Source: an uncultured Clostridia bacterium (lineage in GTDB: Bacteria; Bacillota_A; Clostridia; Oscillospirales; Oscillospiraceae). From it: a stretch of 35,132 nt of DNA. Where the stretch lies: assembly GCA_949289625.1 (NCBI GenBank), contig CASEPH010000322.1:1-35132 (forward strand), in the 5' to 3' direction. Numbering within the stretch: position 1 is the stretch's first letter; each line of letters opens with the position of its first letter. Positions 24,458 to 31,865 of the stretch are shown in pieces. A program made the position numbers and the translations under genes. A model generated the notes under the pieces. It was not told where the DNA came from. It worked only from the letters and a program-made list of their open reading frames with translations, and did not search any database.

Positions 24458-26182
24458 ATGAAAAATAAATGGAGCATTCTGGTGACGGCATGTCTGCTGC
24501 TGGGATTGTTGGCTGGATGCAGCGATGAGACGGGATCTACAATCCCGGAGGAAGCGTCTTCCGCCACCACGGAAGCTGCGGTTCAGGAGACAGCCCAGCC
24601 GAATCCGGAGCAGGCGGATTCGACCGGAGAGGAAGCCGTCCAGTCGGCTTCTGCCGCAGAGGAGACGGCACAGCCGGATCTGACCATTTCCATGCCCCTG
24701 ACGGAGGACGAAGTCAGCTTCACCCTGTGGCATGATTTTGTGCCGCTGCTGTCGGACTATATGGAAGGCATGCAGGACAATCTGTCCTATGCCACCATGG
24801 AGGAGATTTCCGGCGTCCATATGGAGTTTACCAATGTATCCAAGGATTCCGCCGCCACTGCGGTTTCCCTGCTGGTGGCCTCCGGAGACTATCCGAATAT
24901 TTGGAACGGTTTTGCGGGCTACTACGGCCAAGGCATCGACACCGCCATCGACGCCGAGATCATCTATGATCTGGCCCAGTATAAGGACCTGATGCCCAAC
25001 TATTTCAGCATTGTGGACGGAAATGAGCAATACGCCAAGGAAACCTACACCGACGATGGCGCGATGGGACTTGCCTACTGCCTCAACAGTAAGCAGGTCA
25101 TTGAATCCGGACTGGTCATGCGGCAGGACTGGCTGGAGGAGCTGGGCATGGAGGCTCCGGTGACCTATGAGGATTTTGAGGAAGTGCTCAAGGCTATGTA
25201 TGATGCCTATGGCGGTACCTTGTGGCTGTCCTATCTGGGGGATGACATCACCAAGTCCTTTTCCGCCGGCTTTGGCATCACCGCCTTTAATCTGGGCAGT
25301 GAGACCTATTTCCAGCAGGTGGACGGGCAGGTGCAGTTCTGCCCGCTGGAAGAGGGGTATCTGGAATATGTGACGCTGATGAATCAGTGGTATCAGGATG
25401 GGCTGCTGTATCCCGACTTTGTATCTGGCACCAGCACCACCACCTGCGACCCCAGCCTCATGGCCAACGGGACCATCTCCATGGTGTCCTGTCCTGCCGG
25501 GTTTATCGAGCAGTTCTACGCAGTGGCCGGGGATGAAAACTTTGAACTGGTGGCCTCTGCCCGGCCGGTGAAGCAGGAGGGTGACGTGATCCATCAGGGC
25601 TCTACTGTAGCTATGACCTCCACCAACGGATTCTCCATTGCCACCTCCATTTCCGATGACGATCCCAATTTTGAGATTCTGCTGAAGTGGCTGGACTACT
25701 GGTATACTCAGGAGGGCTCCGATCTGGCCAACTACGGTGTGGAAGGAGTCAGCTACAATCGAAACGAGGATGGGACCGTGGAGTTCACCGAACTCATGAC
25801 CAACAATCCCGATGGACTGGCGTTTAACCTCTGCATGAACCGATATGTACTGTTTGTGGGCTCTTTTGTCAACGACAATACCAGAACAGCCGTCAACTAC
25901 AACGATAAGCAGGCGGAAAGCGTGGAGATCTGGACCGAGAGCGCGGGAGATGGAGCCTATGTCTACCCCATGGCCATCTCCATGACCGCAGAGGAATCCG
26001 AGGAATTCTCCTCCGCCTATAGTGATATTGCCACCTATGTGGAGTCCCAGACTCTGGGCTTTATCACCGGCAGCGTGCCGCTGAGCGAATATGACAGCTT
26101 CTGCGACACCATTGAATCCATGGGTATCGACGACCTTACGGAGATCTATCAGAACTGCCTGGACCGCTATAACGCAAGGTAA
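24458..26182 (+). CDS. Lipoprotein solute-binding protein 2 (no cognate permease)
   Basis: A 574-residue lipoprotein paralogous to the one at 16707. The signal peptide ends LAGC with C21; an Ala/Glu/Thr-rich linker runs to about residue 80. Shared landmarks are VSLLVASGDYPNIWNGFAGYYG, SGLVMRQDWLEELGM, YLEYVTLMNQWYQDGLLYPDF, WYTQEGSDLANYGVEGVSY and the helical C-terminus. It probably binds a small organic ligand outside the membrane; no permease genes are present. It is cotranscribed with FAD reductase 1 (11-base gap, AGGAGG site). That suggests the ligand, or a product of it, is the substrate of the enzyme; this is inference. A strong hairpin ends the operon. Confidence 0.92.
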   Translation: MKNKWSILVTACLLLGLLAGCSDETGSTIPEEASSATTEAAVQETAQPNPEQADSTGEEAVQSASAAEETAQPDLTISMPLTEDEVSFTLWHDFVPLLSDYMEGMQDNLSYATMEEISGVHMEFTNVSKDSAATAVSLLVASGDYPNIWNGFAGYYGQGIDTAIDAEIIYDLAQYKDLMPNYFSIVDGNEQYAKETYTDDGAMGLAYCLNSKQVIESGLVMRQDWLEELGMEAPVTYEDFEEVLKAMYDAYGGTLWLSYLGDDITKSFSAGFGITAFNLGSETYFQQVDGQVQFCPLEEGYLEYVTLMNQWYQDGLLYPDFVSGTSTTTCDPSLMANGTISMVSCPAGFIEQFYAVAGDENFELVASARPVKQEGDVIHQGSTVAMTSTNGFSIATSISDDDPNFEILLKWLDYWYTQEGSDLANYGVEGVSYNRNEDGTVEFTELMTNNPDGLAFNLCMNRYVLFVGSFVNDNTRTAVNYNDKQAESVEIWTESAGDGAYVYPMAISMTAEESEEFSSAYSDIATYVESQTLGFITGSVPLSEYDSFCDTIESMGIDDLTEIYQNCLDRYNAR

Positions 26183-26198
26183 CAATTAGATAACACAC

Positions 26199-26230
26199 AA
26201 ATGGCCTGGTCCCGGGGGACCAGGCCATTT
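26199..26230. terminator. Bidirectional hairpin terminator
   Basis: A stem of 13-15 bp (26199-26213 with 26216-26230) between the convergent binding-protein gene (+) and FAD reductase 2 (-). It begins with AAA and ends with TTT, so both strands give a T-tail. Confidence 0.8.
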
Positions 26231-26285
26231 GCTATGGAAAAGGGGAGTGTTGTTTGACGACGTCGGGCTTTACTGGTATAATATG

Positions 26286-27773
26286 CTACAATAACTCCTT
26301 GCAGATGGCCTTCCCGGCCAATCTGCCGGTATTGAGTGCAAAGGAGGATGTGTTGCCGCAAAGATAGAAGGGATAGCTGTTGCCGTATATGGTGTTGGCG
26401 TCGTTGCCCGCACAATAAAGTCCTGGGATCGGGTCCTCCTGGGCGTTCAGCACCTGGGCCTTGTGGTTGATTTTTACGCCGCCTAAGCCGCCATAAGTGT
26501 CACAGAAGAATCTGGCACCGTAGTATTTGGGACCCTGGATCGGCTTAAGGTACTTTGGCGCCTTATGGAAGATGGGATCCTCACGATTTTCACACATCGC
26601 GTTGTATTCTTCCAGCGTTTCCTTGAGTGCCTCCAGGGGAACATTGGCTTGTGCGGCGAATTCCTCCAGGCTGTCTGCCAGAAAGAAATCTACACAGCCT
26701 TCCGCTCTGGCTTGTGTGATGATGGTATCCATGGGAATGCCATTGAACCGTTCGAATGGCTCTGGTGCTCGAGGTGGTTGATTAGGATCGGCCTCTTCCA
26801 TGGGAGGCCCTGACGGGTGGAGACGCTGTTCCTCCAGATAATCCTGGTACATCTTCTCGTCCAATAGGGAAATCGCACAGCCCTGATACTGGGCATGGAC
26901 GGCGTTGCCAGTATAGCCGGGATTGGAGCAAAGATCCTCCCGCATAAAGCGCTGACCCTTTTGATTGATCATCAGGTTGACGGGCTGCCGCAGGCAGGCC
27001 AGTGCCGGTGCGGTGCCCAGTGGGCCGCCGTAACCCTTGGTAAGGCCCACATAGGTGTCCATCATCATGGGAGCCTTTTTTCCGCCCACAGCCCAGATCA
27101 TGTTTAGCCCATCACCGCAGGTTTCGGACATATCAAAGGTATACATGATGTCCTTGTCAATGGTATAACCCACGTCGTGGACCATTTCCGGATTTCCGGA
27201 GAATCCGCCTGTGGCAACCACCACGGCCCGGGCCTCTACGGCAAATGCGTTGCCGCTTTGGTCTATGCCTTGTAGGCCTACCACAGCACCGTTCTGAACT
27301 GTAAGGGCCTGAACGGTGGTGGCCAGATGGAACACAGTGCCACAGGCTGTGGCGTGTGCAGTCAGCACTTCCGCGATGTTTTTTCCTCGGTGATTGAAGT
27401 TGTGCTGGGTCTGCTTCCCGCCCTTATAATAGGCGCTGACGGATTCAAATCGGATCCCCATATGCTCCAGCCAATCAATGGTATCGGCGGAAAGGTTAAT
27501 ATATTCCGAAACCAATCTGGCGTTGGTGGTCCAGTGGGTAAATTCCATCATATAGTTGAAGGCCTGCTCCTTGGTGAGATCCACAAAGGAGCGCTCCTGG
27601 AGACTACTTTCTACAGCGAAGGGACCGATGCCGCCGTTGCGGAGACCGCCGGTCTTGTTTCGCTTGTCAAAGACAGCCACAGACAGCCCCTGTTCTGAGG
27701 CTTCCACTGCGGCGGCTAAGCCAGCGGGACCCGCACCGATGATGGCAACGTCATATTTCATCTTGTTCATCAT
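26286..27773 (-). CDS. FAD-dependent oxidoreductase 2, fumarate reductase-like
   Basis: A 495-residue member of the same FAD_binding_2 family as the protein at 22989 but clearly diverged. Seen: GAGPAGLAAAVEASEQG near residues 13-29, VFDKRNKTGGLRNGG, ATGGFSGNPEM, CGDGLNMIWAVGG and the C-terminal IPGLYCAGNDANTIYGNSYP followed by NTGRLAGKAI. No signal peptide and no heme domain. The start at ATG 27773 has AGGAG 6 bases upstream on the minus strand; a TTG two codons earlier is less likely. It is divergent from AraC regulator 3 with only 41 bases between them. The electron donor and substrate are unknown; steroid, enoate or aromatic acrylate reduction are family possibilities. Confidence 0.9.
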   Translation of the reverse strand: MMNKMKYDVAIIGAGPAGLAAAVEASEQGLSVAVFDKRNKTGGLRNGGIGPFAVESSLQERSFVDLTKEQAFNYMMEFTHWTTNARLVSEYINLSADTIDWLEHMGIRFESVSAYYKGGKQTQHNFNHRGKNIAEVLTAHATACGTVFHLATTVQALTVQNGAVVGLQGIDQSGNAFAVEARAVVVATGGFSGNPEMVHDVGYTIDKDIMYTFDMSETCGDGLNMIWAVGGKKAPMMMDTYVGLTKGYGGPLGTAPALACLRQPVNLMINQKGQRFMREDLCSNPGYTGNAVHAQYQGCAISLLDEKMYQDYLEEQRLHPSGPPMEEADPNQPPRAPEPFERFNGIPMDTIITQARAEGCVDFFLADSLEEFAAQANVPLEALKETLEEYNAMCENREDPIFHKAPKYLKPIQGPKYYGARFFCDTYGGLGGVKINHKAQVLNAQEDPIPGLYCAGNDANTIYGNSYPFYLCGNTSSFALNTGRLAGKAICKELL

Positions 27774-27814
27774 AATCAACTCCTAACGATATACGAGAAT
27801 GGAGGGAGACGCCA

Positions 27815-29068
27815 ATGCGTATGCAAGAGCATCCGGCAGGTCGAAAGGCTCACGACCTGTTTATGGCAGAGCAGCTATTTGGCAGCTGTATGTCCAGAGA
27901 GGAGGTCTGGGCCGCGTTCCAACAGATGAATATCCCGGCGGAGGATCGCTGCTTCTATGTGTCGATCCTGACGCCTGAAAATCTGGCGGATTGTGCCAGA
28001 AGGGCAAATAGCAGCCGGTACGAGTTGATGCATCTGGCGGCATCCGAGATTGGGCGCTGCTGCGGAATCCTGTCCTCCGAGGATCTTTGGATGCTCAGCG
28101 GTATGCTGCCGTCGGAAATTGCCGTACTGTTTTCCATTCGCGGAGAGTTCTATCGGCGGGACCGACAGGCCCTGGAACAAAAGGTATCCGGGGTGCTACA
28201 GGAAATTATGGATACCTGCGGTACTTCCGGGATTACCTGGCGAGCGTATACCAGCCACCCTACCCTGGAGGCCGAACTGATTTCCCAGATCTTTGACCAA
28301 GCCAGAGAACTTATGGCAGCGGCGGTGATGCTGGGGCTGACGGCACAAAATATTCGCTATGAGGATCTGTGTGTTGCCGGGGCAGAACTCTATACCCCGG
28401 ACTATATGCGGACCGTACAGCAGCAGGAGGGGCGGTTTTGGACGGCGCTGTCCAGAAACGATTTTCAAAAAGTGCAGGCTGTGCTCCATGAGATGATTGC
28501 GGTCCAGTTCCGACTGGAACATTTGAATGTACAATGCGCCACGGCCGTATTCTATGCGCTCCTGAACAAGGTCCGGTGCGCTATCGACTGCATGCGGCTG
28601 GTGGCTGGACCGGAGGCCTTTGTGGCGTTTGAAACTGCCCCTCGGATCCTGTACCGAAAATCCATTCGGGAAGTGGAGGAACAGATCGATGTGATCTTCG
28701 ATACCTTCTACCATGACAAAAGCAATTCGGCATCACCGCCCCCGTGGCTATCCAGGTTGCAGGAATACATCCAGGGGCATTACTGCGATCCCAATCTAAA
28801 TATTGCCACGGCGGCGGATCGATTTGGCTTAAACCCTGCCTATGCCTCCCGGCTTTACAAACGATACTTTGGTCATGGTATACTGGAACGAATCAATCTT
28901 TTGCGGATTGAAGAGGCAAAAAAGCAAATGCAGGACAACCGGCGGCTGAAAGATATTGCTGCGGCGGTGGGCTATGACAACCCACAGCGCATGAACCGAG
29001 CGTTTCAGAAGTATATCGGCGTTACGCCCAGAGAGTTTATGGAACAGCATCAGACATTGGATTTCTGA
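27815..29068 (+). CDS. AraC-family transcriptional regulator 3
   Basis: A 417-residue regulator. The C-terminal AraC domain has LNIATAADRFGLNPAYASRLYKRYFGHGILERIN and LKDIAAAVGYDNPQRMNRAFQKYIGVTPREFMEQH. The N-terminal 300 residues show a helical middle around NDFQKVQAVLHEMIAVQF that matches YesN-type proteins, but no receiver domain. There is no membrane segment, so a cytosolic signal is likely. A GGAGGG site precedes the ATG. The 41-base gap to FAD reductase 2 means the divergent promoters must extend into coding sequence; I could not find convincing hexamers. It converges with binding protein 3 over a 33-base gap holding a hairpin. Confidence 0.9.
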   Translation: MRMQEHPAGRKAHDLFMAEQLFGSCMSREEVWAAFQQMNIPAEDRCFYVSILTPENLADCARRANSSRYELMHLAASEIGRCCGILSSEDLWMLSGMLPSEIAVLFSIRGEFYRRDRQALEQKVSGVLQEIMDTCGTSGITWRAYTSHPTLEAELISQIFDQARELMAAAVMLGLTAQNIRYEDLCVAGAELYTPDYMRTVQQQEGRFWTALSRNDFQKVQAVLHEMIAVQFRLEHLNVQCATAVFYALLNKVRCAIDCMRLVAGPEAFVAFETAPRILYRKSIREVEEQIDVIFDTFYHDKSNSASPPPWLSRLQEYIQGHYCDPNLNIATAADRFGLNPAYASRLYKRYFGHGILERINLLRIEEAKKQMQDNRRLKDIAAAVGYDNPQRMNRAFQKYIGVTPREFMEQHQTLDF

Positions 29069-29094
29069 GGGCTCCCGGAATACCGGGGGCCCTC
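29067..29094. terminator. GC-rich hairpin between convergent genes
   Basis: A 12-bp stem with one T-G pair (29067-29078 with 29083-29094) that begins inside the AraC 3 stop codon and ends 7 bases before the last codon of the minus-strand binding-protein gene. There is no T-run. Confidence 0.45.
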
Positions 29095-29101
29095 CGGCCT
29101 G

Positions 29102-30862
29102 TTATCGAGCTTCCAGATAGGTGTCCACGGCGTTTTGCCAGCAGGATACACAGGTGTCGATGCCCATGGCCTCGATATCGGCAACATAGTCGTCAAATTC
29201 GTCCAGAGAACGGGCTCCGGTGATAAATTTGGCGATATTTTCGCCCACATAGGTGAGGATATTGGAATACTGCTGGGCATAAATCTCCGCATCCTCGGCG
29301 GTGAGTTGAGCTGCTGCGGGGATGGACATGAGATTGTCTGTATCAATGGTGGACAGCCAGATATCCCCGGCCTCCAGGGCCTCGACGGGATAGGTGGAGT
29401 TAAATCTGTCCTCATAGAGATATCCTACGCCGGTCTGAATGGCATACAGGTTGCAGGCTACAATGGCGCCGAGTCCGTCGGGGTTGTTGCTGATGAGGTC
29501 AGTAAATTCAGGCTGGCCGTCCTCGTTGTAAGTAAAGGTCTCGCCCTCGACGCCGTAGCTGTAGATCAGGGAGCCCTCCTCGCTGAAGGCAAAGTCCACC
29601 CATTTTGCAACGACCTCAATGTTTTCACAGGTAGCGGATATGGAGAGAGAATTGGCTTCCACCGTGCTGCCGGTGTAATTTCCAAGCCGATTCAGCTGGC
29701 CTTCTTCCATAACGGCGTCCTGGATGGCGACGCTTTCAAAGCCTTCGTCAATTGCAGAAGCGGTGTGTTCGCTCATGATCTGACTCATGTGATACCAGAG
29801 GCCTGTGCTGCCGTCGGTGACGTCGCCGGCAGAAACCTGAACATCACTGTTGCTGAGATAGTCAGGGGAAATCAGCCCTTCGTCGTACCAGGTGTGGATC
29901 ATGGTCAAATAATCCTTAAAAGCAGGCTGAATAGGGCCATAGGACACAACACCATTGTCCTGGTAGTAGGCACCGGTTGCACTGGTTACATCGGTATAGG
30001 CTGCAATCCCGTAGCCAGCGGTGAGATAGTTGCCGCTGGGAACGCCATTAGGCCCCAGATACAGAGCACTGGTGGCACCCTTCTCGTTTTTAAACAGGGT
30101 CAGCATTTCGTGATAGTCGTCGTAGGTGACAATGCTGGTGGGATCGATGCCCAAATCATCCAGCCAGTCCTTCCGAGCGATGGGTCCCAGGCCGGGTTTC
30201 ACAGGATTACGATTTAGGGTAAAGATTTCCCCGATGTTGCCATCGCTCATGACGATTTGACCATAGACGTCCGGGTCGGAAATCCGATAGGCGTAATTGG
30301 GCATATATTCGTCAATGACATCCGTAAGCTCCATGAAGACGCCGTCTTCCACTGCCTTAATGGCCCCGCCAGCGTAGTAGCGGCTGCCCCAGACCATGAT
30401 GTCGGCATAATCGCCAGAGGCTACCATCAAATTAAATTTCTGATCTGTTTCGTCAGTCACTGCCCAGAAATCCAGATGGACGTTTGTCAGTTCTTCTAAA
30501 AGCTGGTAGGTAATATTATCGTTCATGGTGTTGAGATAACTGGCCACCATGGGGCTCATCTCAAACCAGTAGCTGATGGTCTCCGTTTCCTCGCAGATGG
30601 GAAGGGAGAATGCGCCTGGGGCAGTCGCGGTCTCGGTAGCAGAGTCTGCCTCTACTGCTGAGACTGCTGTGCTTTCCTGGGGAGTATCAGAAACCACGGG
30701 GGGTTCTTCGGAGACGCTGCTTTCCACGTCGATGGTGGTTGCTTCTGCGGGTGCCTCAGAAGAGGATTCCGCTGTTGGAGTTCCGCAGGCGGAGAGCGTG
30801 GAAAGAAGCAGCATCAGACAAAGCACCAAGGCAAGAGGACGAAAAAATGGGTTTGCACGCAT
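29102..30862 (-). CDS. Lipoprotein solute-binding protein 3 (no cognate permease)
   Basis: A 586-residue lipoprotein, third member of the set. The signal peptide ends LSAC with C26; a Ser/Glu/Val-rich linker runs to about residue 85. Shared landmarks are KFNLMVASGDYADIMVWGSRYYAGG, PIARKDWLDDLGI, TMIHTWYDEGLISPDY, FSEEGSLIYSYGVEGETFTYNEDGQPEF and a helical C-terminus. It differs most in its ligand region. It stands alone on its strand with its own promoter and a large palindrome at the start of transcription, which implies tight repression. The neighbours AraC 3 and FAD reductase 2 are the likely functional partners. An AAAGGAG site precedes the ATG. No permease is nearby. Confidence 0.92.
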   Translation of the reverse strand: MRANPFFRPLALVLCLMLLLSTLSACGTPTAESSSEAPAEATTIDVESSVSEEPPVVSDTPQESTAVSAVEADSATETATAPGAFSLPICEETETISYWFEMSPMVASYLNTMNDNITYQLLEELTNVHLDFWAVTDETDQKFNLMVASGDYADIMVWGSRYYAGGAIKAVEDGVFMELTDVIDEYMPNYAYRISDPDVYGQIVMSDGNIGEIFTLNRNPVKPGLGPIARKDWLDDLGIDPTSIVTYDDYHEMLTLFKNEKGATSALYLGPNGVPSGNYLTAGYGIAAYTDVTSATGAYYQDNGVVSYGPIQPAFKDYLTMIHTWYDEGLISPDYLSNSDVQVSAGDVTDGSTGLWYHMSQIMSEHTASAIDEGFESVAIQDAVMEEGQLNRLGNYTGSTVEANSLSISATCENIEVVAKWVDFAFSEEGSLIYSYGVEGETFTYNEDGQPEFTDLISNNPDGLGAIVACNLYAIQTGVGYLYEDRFNSTYPVEALEAGDIWLSTIDTDNLMSIPAAAQLTAEDAEIYAQQYSNILTYVGENIAKFITGARSLDEFDDYVADIEAMGIDTCVSCWQNAVDTYLEAR

Positions 30863-30885
30863 ACAGATCGCTCCTTTTTCCGATG

Positions 30886-30913
30886 ATGAATTTATGAACG
30901 TTCATAGTTTCAT
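30886..30913. promoter_or_regulatory. 28-bp near-perfect palindrome (putative operator)
   Basis: The core TATGAACGTTCATA (30893-30906) is a perfect 14-bp palindrome, flanked after 2 mismatched bases on each side by ATGAA (30886-30890) and TTCAT (30909-30913). It overlaps the -10 and likely start site of the binding protein 3 promoter, a classic repressor position. It is not a LexA box, which would need four bases between GAAC and GTTC. Confidence 0.7.
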
Positions 30914-30940
30914 GATAGAAAAAAGCAACGAAATGCACAA
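30912..30940 (-). promoter_or_regulatory. Promoter of solute-binding protein 3
   Basis: On the minus strand, -35 TTGTGC (30940-30935) and -10 TATCAT (30917-30912), spacing 17, about 50 bases before the ATG. The palindrome begins inside the -10. Confidence 0.6.
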
Positions 30941-31020
30941 CAGATATTATTGTAGTTTTGGCATCGTTTTTGTACATGAAGCGTGCGCGCTCCCTTTGCC
31001 CTGTGGGCAGAAAGGTTAAT

Positions 31021-31049
31021 TTGAGACACAATGTGAAAATGTCTAAATT
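31021..31049 (+). promoter_or_regulatory. Candidate promoter of the DUF2179 gene
   Basis: -35 TTGAGA (31021-31026) and -10 TAAATT (31044-31049), spacing 17, about 80 bases before the ATG at 31131. The -10 is weak. Confidence 0.4.
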
Positions 31050-31130
31050 GATTATGGCATCGGCAAATTGCCGCTCTGTTTCAGAACGGGAGTAAGGGCT
31101 GGCCGTCAAGGCGGAAGCGGAGGTGCAGGT

Positions 31131-31379
31131 ATGTGCAAAAAACACGCATTCACCGAAGGGGTTACAGAAAAACGACACGGCCAATGGCGGGACATTCTCA
31201 AACGGCTGCTGCGCAATAAGCTGGCGGTATTTGGTCAGGTGTTTAGCGCCGTCTCCAAACGGGGACTGCCCCGGCTGGAACGGATGATTCGGGAAATCGA
31301 TCCGGAAAGCTTTGTCGTGGTCGGTCGCGTCAGCAAAGTCCGAGGCCGGGGCTTCTCTATGGATAAAGGATATCGTTAG
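31131..31379 (+). CDS. Stand-alone DUF2179 (YitT C-terminal) protein
   Basis: An 82-residue protein whose second half, LPRLERMIREIDPESFVVVGRVSKVRGRGF, matches the DUF2179 domain found at the cytoplasmic C-terminus of YitT-family membrane proteins. The six membrane helices of YitT are absent; instead the N-terminus is a short basic segment (KHAFTEGVTEKRHGQWRDILKRLLRNK). A GGAGG site 7 bases before the ATG and a strong terminator after the stop suggest it is expressed rather than a chance remnant. Family role is poorly known; DUF2179 folds like a small alpha/beta ligand-binding domain. An alternative is a decayed yitT copy. Confidence 0.65.
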   Translation: MCKKHAFTEGVTEKRHGQWRDILKRLLRNKLAVFGQVFSAVSKRGLPRLERMIREIDPESFVVVGRVSKVRGRGFSMDKGYR

Positions 31380-31401
31380 CAGGCGCGTTTTCTTTACAGA
31401 T

Positions 31402-31440
31402 AAAGGGACCATCGCAGGAAAATCTGCGATGGTCCCTTTT
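31402..31440. terminator. Intrinsic terminator
   Basis: A perfect 16-bp stem (31402-31417 with 31424-31439), 6-base loop and TTTT at 31437-31440. It ends the DUF2179 gene; the symmetrical AAA start makes it usable on the minus strand as well. Confidence 0.85.
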
Positions 31441-31443
31441 GCA

Positions 31444-31758
31444 CTATCTTGAAGCCGTGTTTGAATTTTTCCTTTTATGACTTCCTTTGTTATAAACAAT
31501 ATTGTTTGCCTCGTTTACAATGGTTTGCACTGCTGGATTCATAATATGCTTGTTCCACATCAATGTCAAATTTACATCCGGAAGATCCGTTGGGAAGATG
31601 CGCAGCCCCGATTTTGGCATGTTTTCTAAATAGGAGTATGGAAGAAAAGATACACCTTGCCCATACTGCAACCCAAAGAAGAGCGATGCCACGTCTGAGA
31701 CCAGTTTGGTCTCATAGGGGACGGAAATATGCTTGCATAAATACTGGAATAGGAATCG
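31444..31758 (-). pseudogene. LysR-type regulator, C-terminal remnant
   Basis: About 104 codons with the end of a LysR effector-binding domain: SVPYETKLVSDVASLFFGLQ, then GQGVSFLPYSYLENMPKSGL and LPDVNLTLMWNKHIMNPAVQ are in the order and spacing of that domain's last third. On the minus strand the frame is closed by a TAA at 31761-31759, and no winged-helix DNA-binding domain is found upstream, so the first two thirds of the gene are gone. It lies divergent to the PhzA/B-like gene, the usual place for a LysR regulator, so it was probably that gene's regulator. Confidence 0.75.
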
Positions 31759-31800
31759 TTATATTGTAATTTTTAATAATTATGCATTGGTTATTTGTAT

Positions 31801-31829
31801 TTCACAACACCAAGAAATTTTGCTATAGT
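31801..31829 (+). promoter_or_regulatory. Candidate promoter of the PhzA/B-like gene
   Basis: -35 TTCACA (31801-31806) and -10 TATAGT (31824-31829), spacing 17, 36 bases before the ATG at 31866. The site where a divergent LysR protein would bind is just upstream, but the LysR gene is broken. Confidence 0.55.
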
Positions 31830-31865
31830 GAAGTTGCAGAAAATTTTGAGAAGGGAGAAATACTT

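Noticed and set aside
24350..26185. A 611-codon open frame on the minus strand
   Set aside because: It mirrors the solute-binding protein 2 gene, which has a lipobox, ribosome site and terminator. The mirror frame is rich in Gly, His and Leu, as antisense frames in GC-rich genes often are.
30893..30906. The palindrome as a LexA (SOS) box
   Set aside because: Gram-positive LexA sites need GAAC and GTTC separated by four bases; here they abut.
30756..31499. A 247-codon minus-strand frame
   Set aside because: It spans a promoter, a palindrome, the DUF2179 gene and a terminator; the DUF2179 frame on + has a family match.
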